NCBI GenBank assembly: GCA_964643355.1
Contig: CAZXPW010000024.1
Location: 1-64,000 of the forward strand
DNA from: FEN-1350 sp964643355
GTDB taxonomy: Bacteria > Planctomycetota > Phycisphaerae > Sedimentisphaerales > Anaerohalosphaeraceae
DNA length: 64,000 nucleotides
Direction of reading: 5' to 3'
Shown in pieces: positions 61,769-64,000 of the stretch (position 1 is the stretch's first letter; every line of letters begins with the position of its first letter). The translations under genes were made by a program, and so were the position numbers. The notes under the pieces are model-generated. The model had not been told where the DNA came from. It made no database searches and saw only the letters and a list, made by a program, of their open reading frames with translations.

Positions 61769-63019
61769 CTATTGCCTCACTTCACAGGGGATTCCATAGG
61801 GTCCATACACCACACACGATTCCTTCCCATCCATTCGGCGGAACTGGACGATCTGTTTATCCTGCCGCAGAGTGCCGTTTCCAGTTTTTAACACAGCCGG
61901 AATGACAGCAATGCGTCCAAGCCGTGAGGACCCCGTTTTACAGATGCTTGCGATCTCCACTACCTCAACCATCCTCTTGTCCAAATCGTCCGGATAAATG
62001 AGGGCTTTCAGAAGTTCGTCATTCCAGGTGCCGGCGAGAGGAGCCAGTGTCTTGATCGTTTCCAGATCCCCTTTGATGGATGCCTTGTACAGCAGTTCGA
62101 TAATTTGACGACATGCCTGTTCATCCGTCAATCCTTCCGTGGGTATCCCATGCTTGGGATCGTTCAACAAATCCAGGTTCGCTTCCACCAATTGAATGGG
62201 CTTTTCCCGGAAGTTGACATTCTTGGGGATATCTACTGTCAGATAACTATCGGGCAACTCCTCATAATAGGTGATCTTCTCGACGGAAACCGCAGGCGTT
62301 CCGCTTCTTCTGGAATTATTCCACTGGGTAATGGAAACGGGCAGTTTTGTTCCGACATCAAACTCAATGGACCAGGACACGGGTCCCGTAATGGTCGTCA
62401 TATTGCCGGTCATCAGGATTCTGTCTCTTCCGGTTGTGGAGTCCTTTCCACGAATGGTCTTGCTGTTATTGGCTTTCGAAAGAAAATCAATCAGTTCGGG
62501 GCCCAACCAGGGTCCAAAACCCGCTGTCTTGGCATCATCATATTCAACGGTATTGGTCTGGGGATTGTAATAATAGGTCTTGTTATCCTTCACCCACACG
62601 GCCCCGCCGTTACCGGATTTCAGGAGCATTTGATCGGAACTGTCTCCCGAAGGTTCCGCTCGGGCCCAGCATTCATTGATTCCCCCGCCTCCATCAATCA
62701 CAATCGCATGGATGGCTTTGTATTTCTGCAAGGCCTCGATGGCCTGCTCAAGTGCCCAGGCCGGACTGGTCAACTTACTGAAAACCATGACGAACACTAC
62801 AACACACAACACGGTAACCGTTGTCAGTTTGGTGGTTTTGCTTTTCATAATCAGACTCCAGAGTGGAGGATGTGAAACCTCCATACGCGTTTCGTTTACG
62901 GTTTGCATTTCAACCAAAGCATCTGCAAGTACTCTCCCTCCCTCTGTGGTTCCCTTGGACAGGGGAAGATGTTCAAAATAAGTTTCCAGCAGACGCTCTG
63001 TATCTCGTGTAGTTCTCAT
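61769..63019 (-). CDS. Probable membrane anti-sigma/sensor partner of the ECF factor
   Basis: The 416-residue protein has a cytoplasmic N-terminal part (about 1-60) beginning with TERLLETYFEHLP. One membrane helix follows (about 68-84, VTVLCVVVFVMVFS), then an extracytoplasmic domain starting WALEQAIEALQKYKAIHAIVIDGGGG. The outer part has short beta strands (DGGGGINECWARAEP, AVWVKDNKTYYYNPQTNTVEY, GPVSWSIEFDVGTKLPVSI) reminiscent of LolA-like domains. It overlaps the sigma-factor gene by ATGA. This arrangement is common in planctomycetes and suggests an anti-sigma sensor; a zinc-type anti-sigma motif is not seen, so regulation is inferred from the gene pair. Confidence 0.75.
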   Translation of the reverse strand: MRTTRDTERLLETYFEHLPLSKGTTEGGRVLADALVEMQTVNETRMEVSHPPLWSLIMKSKTTKLTTVTVLCVVVFVMVFSKLTSPAWALEQAIEALQKYKAIHAIVIDGGGGINECWARAEPSGDSSDQMLLKSGNGGAVWVKDNKTYYYNPQTNTVEYDDAKTAGFGPWLGPELIDFLSKANNSKTIRGKDSTTGRDRILMTGNMTTITGPVSWSIEFDVGTKLPVSITQWNNSRRSGTPAVSVEKITYYEELPDSYLTVDIPKNVNFREKPIQLVEANLDLLNDPKHGIPTEGLTDEQACRQIIELLYKASIKGDLETIKTLAPLAGTWNDELLKALIYPDDLDKRMVEVVEIASICKTGSSRLGRIAVIPAVLKTGNGTLRQDKQIVQFRRMDGKESCVVYGPYGIPCEVRQ

Positions 63020-63567
63020 ACTCCGAATTCACCATCCAAGAATGAGCGAAGCTTTTCGACTCCATACCGATAACGGCTCATGATCGTATTCAGGGATATG
63101 TCTCGCAGAACGCCAATTTCCCGAAACGACAGTCGCTGGTGAAGATGCATCACGATGACTTCTCGTTGTTCATCGGGCAATTGAGCCATCGCGGTATCGA
63201 GTTTTGCCGCCAACTCGCGGTTGATCGCCTTGCGTTCAGGACCTTCCCTGTCTGTCGGATCAATATCCCGGTCCTCGATACTGCTTGACGCCTGCCGTTG
63301 AATCATGCGGTTTCGGTCCCGGGCACGGTTGGCAACGCAGATCGACAGATACCCCTTCAGACTGCCTTTCAATTGGAATCGCCCCGTCAACCGGGCAAAG
63401 TTCGTAAATACATCATGAACCACATCCTCAATGCCGTTCTTGTCATTCAGCAATGCAGCCGCCGTCTTCAGGAGAGAAAGGCGATACTTCTCATAGATTT
63501 GGCACAGGGCGGCAGGGTCCCCGCGATTAAATCGCCAGATCAGCAATCTATCCTCAAGCATCAACAT
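63016..63567 (-). CDS. ECF-family RNA polymerase sigma factor
   Basis: The 183-residue protein has region 2 (about 10-90) with FNRGDPAALCQIYEKYR, DVVHDVFTNFARL and LKGYLSICVANRARDRNR. Region 4 (about 120-175) shows LPDEQREVIVMHLHQRLSFREIGVLRDISLNTIMSRYRYGVEKLR. This is the minimal two-domain ECF layout. It probably directs a small regulon controlled by the overlapping membrane partner. Ribosome site AAGGCGATAG. No convincing promoter is visible upstream. Confidence 0.93.
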   Translation of the reverse strand: MLMLEDRLLIWRFNRGDPAALCQIYEKYRLSLLKTAAALLNDKNGIEDVVHDVFTNFARLTGRFQLKGSLKGYLSICVANRARDRNRMIQRQASSSIEDRDIDPTDREGPERKAINRELAAKLDTAMAQLPDEQREVIVMHLHQRLSFREIGVLRDISLNTIMSRYRYGVEKLRSFLDGEFGV

Positions 63568-63583
63568 CTATCGCCTTACTCCA

Positions 63584-63595
63584 ACAACCGGTTGT
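63584..63595. promoter_or_regulatory. 12-bp perfect palindrome upstream of the ECF gene
   Basis: ACAACCGGTTGT lies 17 bases before the sigma-factor ATG. It could be an operator or chance. The rest of 63596-63737 shows a CGCC/GGCG hairpin (about 63607-63620) and small inverted repeats, but no gene. Confidence 0.3.
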
Positions 63596-63737
63596 CTATC
63601 AATGGAAACGCCGCAACTGGCGGTTTTCGTCTATGAGAACTCAAATTACCCGAAAATGATCTATGTTGCCATTTGAAACCATCGCCGAGCCGGCAATCAT
63701 CCCTCCGGTGATGATTGATAACCCATCAATCGTCGCT

Positions 63738-63833
63738 CATTACCGCGCCGATGTCCCTCACACAATCCGCAACGCATCCCGCCACCCCGTTGAGACCTTC
63801 CTGATTGTTCGATACCGACAAACCACACCATGA
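63738..63833 (+). pseudogene. Remnant of an XRE-cupin regulator gene (last 31 codons and stop)
   Basis: Reading from 63738, the codons give HYRADVPHTIRN and end FLIVRYRQTTP with TGA at 63831-63833. Aligned to the end of the intact XRE-cupin gene (60174-60269), 25 of 31 residues are identical with no gap. No start, helix-turn-helix or upstream cupin part is present, and similarity stops abruptly before about 63731. It is a broken second copy, most likely left by deletion or rearrangement of a paralogue. Confidence 0.85.
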
Positions 63834-64000
63834 ATAGACGCGTTTTCCCGATTGATCGGTGGAAAAGGTCTTCCTTGATTTGCCAGAGTCACCATTTCCT
63901 TGTTTTTATTTTTTGAGATTTTGAAAATAACGCCATTGCTTATTTTCATGTCCTTCTTATACTGATTTGGGTTATGGTCAAGAAAACGAGCTCTGGTAAA
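63834..64000. other. AT-rich end of window, no gene seen
   Basis: The last 167 bases follow the cupin remnant. I see no credible open frame, hairpin or repeat in them. Confidence 0.5.

Noticed and set aside
63758..63949. 63-residue minus-strand open frame over the cupin remnant
   Set aside because: The plus-strand remnant accounts for the sequence; the minus frame has no motif.
1..64000. tRNA, rRNA, CRISPR or prophage
   Set aside because: No clover-leaf-like segments with a CCA-type end, no rRNA sequence, no regularly spaced repeats and no phage or transposase genes were seen in the gaps between genes.

Overview
The window looks like chromosomal DNA of a Planctomycetota bacterium, most likely class Phycisphaerae. 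The indications are a PEP-CTERM surface protein, an FTLIELLVV-type prepilin leader, an ECF sigma factor overlapping a single-pass membrane partner gene, a membrane Ser/Thr kinase beside FHA-like and coiled-coil proteins, and many secreted glycoside hydrolases (GH10, GH78, GH97, DUF5703, GHL10). The placement rests on recognised families and not on a marker-gene comparison. Coding is dense, with many ATGA start/stop overlaps and clear Shine-Dalgarno sites. I saw no rRNA, tRNA, CRISPR array, prophage or complete insertion sequence.

Layout: (1) 1-2842, minus strand: a probable metal-responsive operon of a His-rich membrane protein, a Fur/Zur-type repressor, a small secreted CxxC protein, a His-rich PEP-CTERM protein and a truncated prepilin gene. 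Twin palindromic operators sit on its promoter. (2) 2923-6112: DNA polymerase I, preceded in frame by a well-expressed-looking membrane leader ORF. (3) 6138-9006: an ArsR-type regulator and a four-part sulfur-transfer fusion (CoA-disulfide reductase, rhodanese, TusA, DsrE). (4) 9075-18314: secreted M2 metallopeptidase, OPT peptide transporter, GH10 xylanase, a terpenoid-cyclase-like toroid protein and a GHL10 protein. (5) 18408-30757: L-rhamnose use, comprising a GH78 lipoprotein, a 29-residue peptide with a HypB-like MCxxCGC start, a PHP protein, a double-Rossmann dehydrogenase, rhamnose isomerase, an NCS1 permease, a small membrane protein, a bifunctional aldolase/dehydrogenase and a convergent DeoR repressor. 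No rhamnulokinase is present. (6) 30781-35611: a fused E1 and a two-lipoyl E2 of a 2-oxoacid dehydrogenase, then an M48 peptidase. (7) 35624-44296: a DUF5703 hydrolase-like protein and a MacAB-TolC-type export operon.

(8) 44711-51971: a four-gene envelope signalling operon of a membrane-anchored coiled coil, a repeat protein with two FHA-like domains, a Ser/Thr kinase with a TM2 domain, and an unknown membrane protein. I consider it the best candidate for an undescribed system here. (9) 51979-54890: a CBS4-PAS2 histidine kinase and its receiver protein. (10) 55057-61660: GH97, threonine degradation (tdh-kbl), and a divergent XRE-cupin regulator with a cysteine-desulfidase-family enzyme. (11) 61769-63833: an ECF sigma factor and membrane partner, then a 96-bp remnant of an XRE-cupin gene.

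Taken together, the region serves polysaccharide and peptide scavenging (xylan, rhamnosides, alpha-glycosides, peptides), feeding central carbon through rhamnose cleavage, 2-oxoacid oxidation and threonine-to-glycine/acetyl-CoA conversion, with several layers of envelope and metal sensing.
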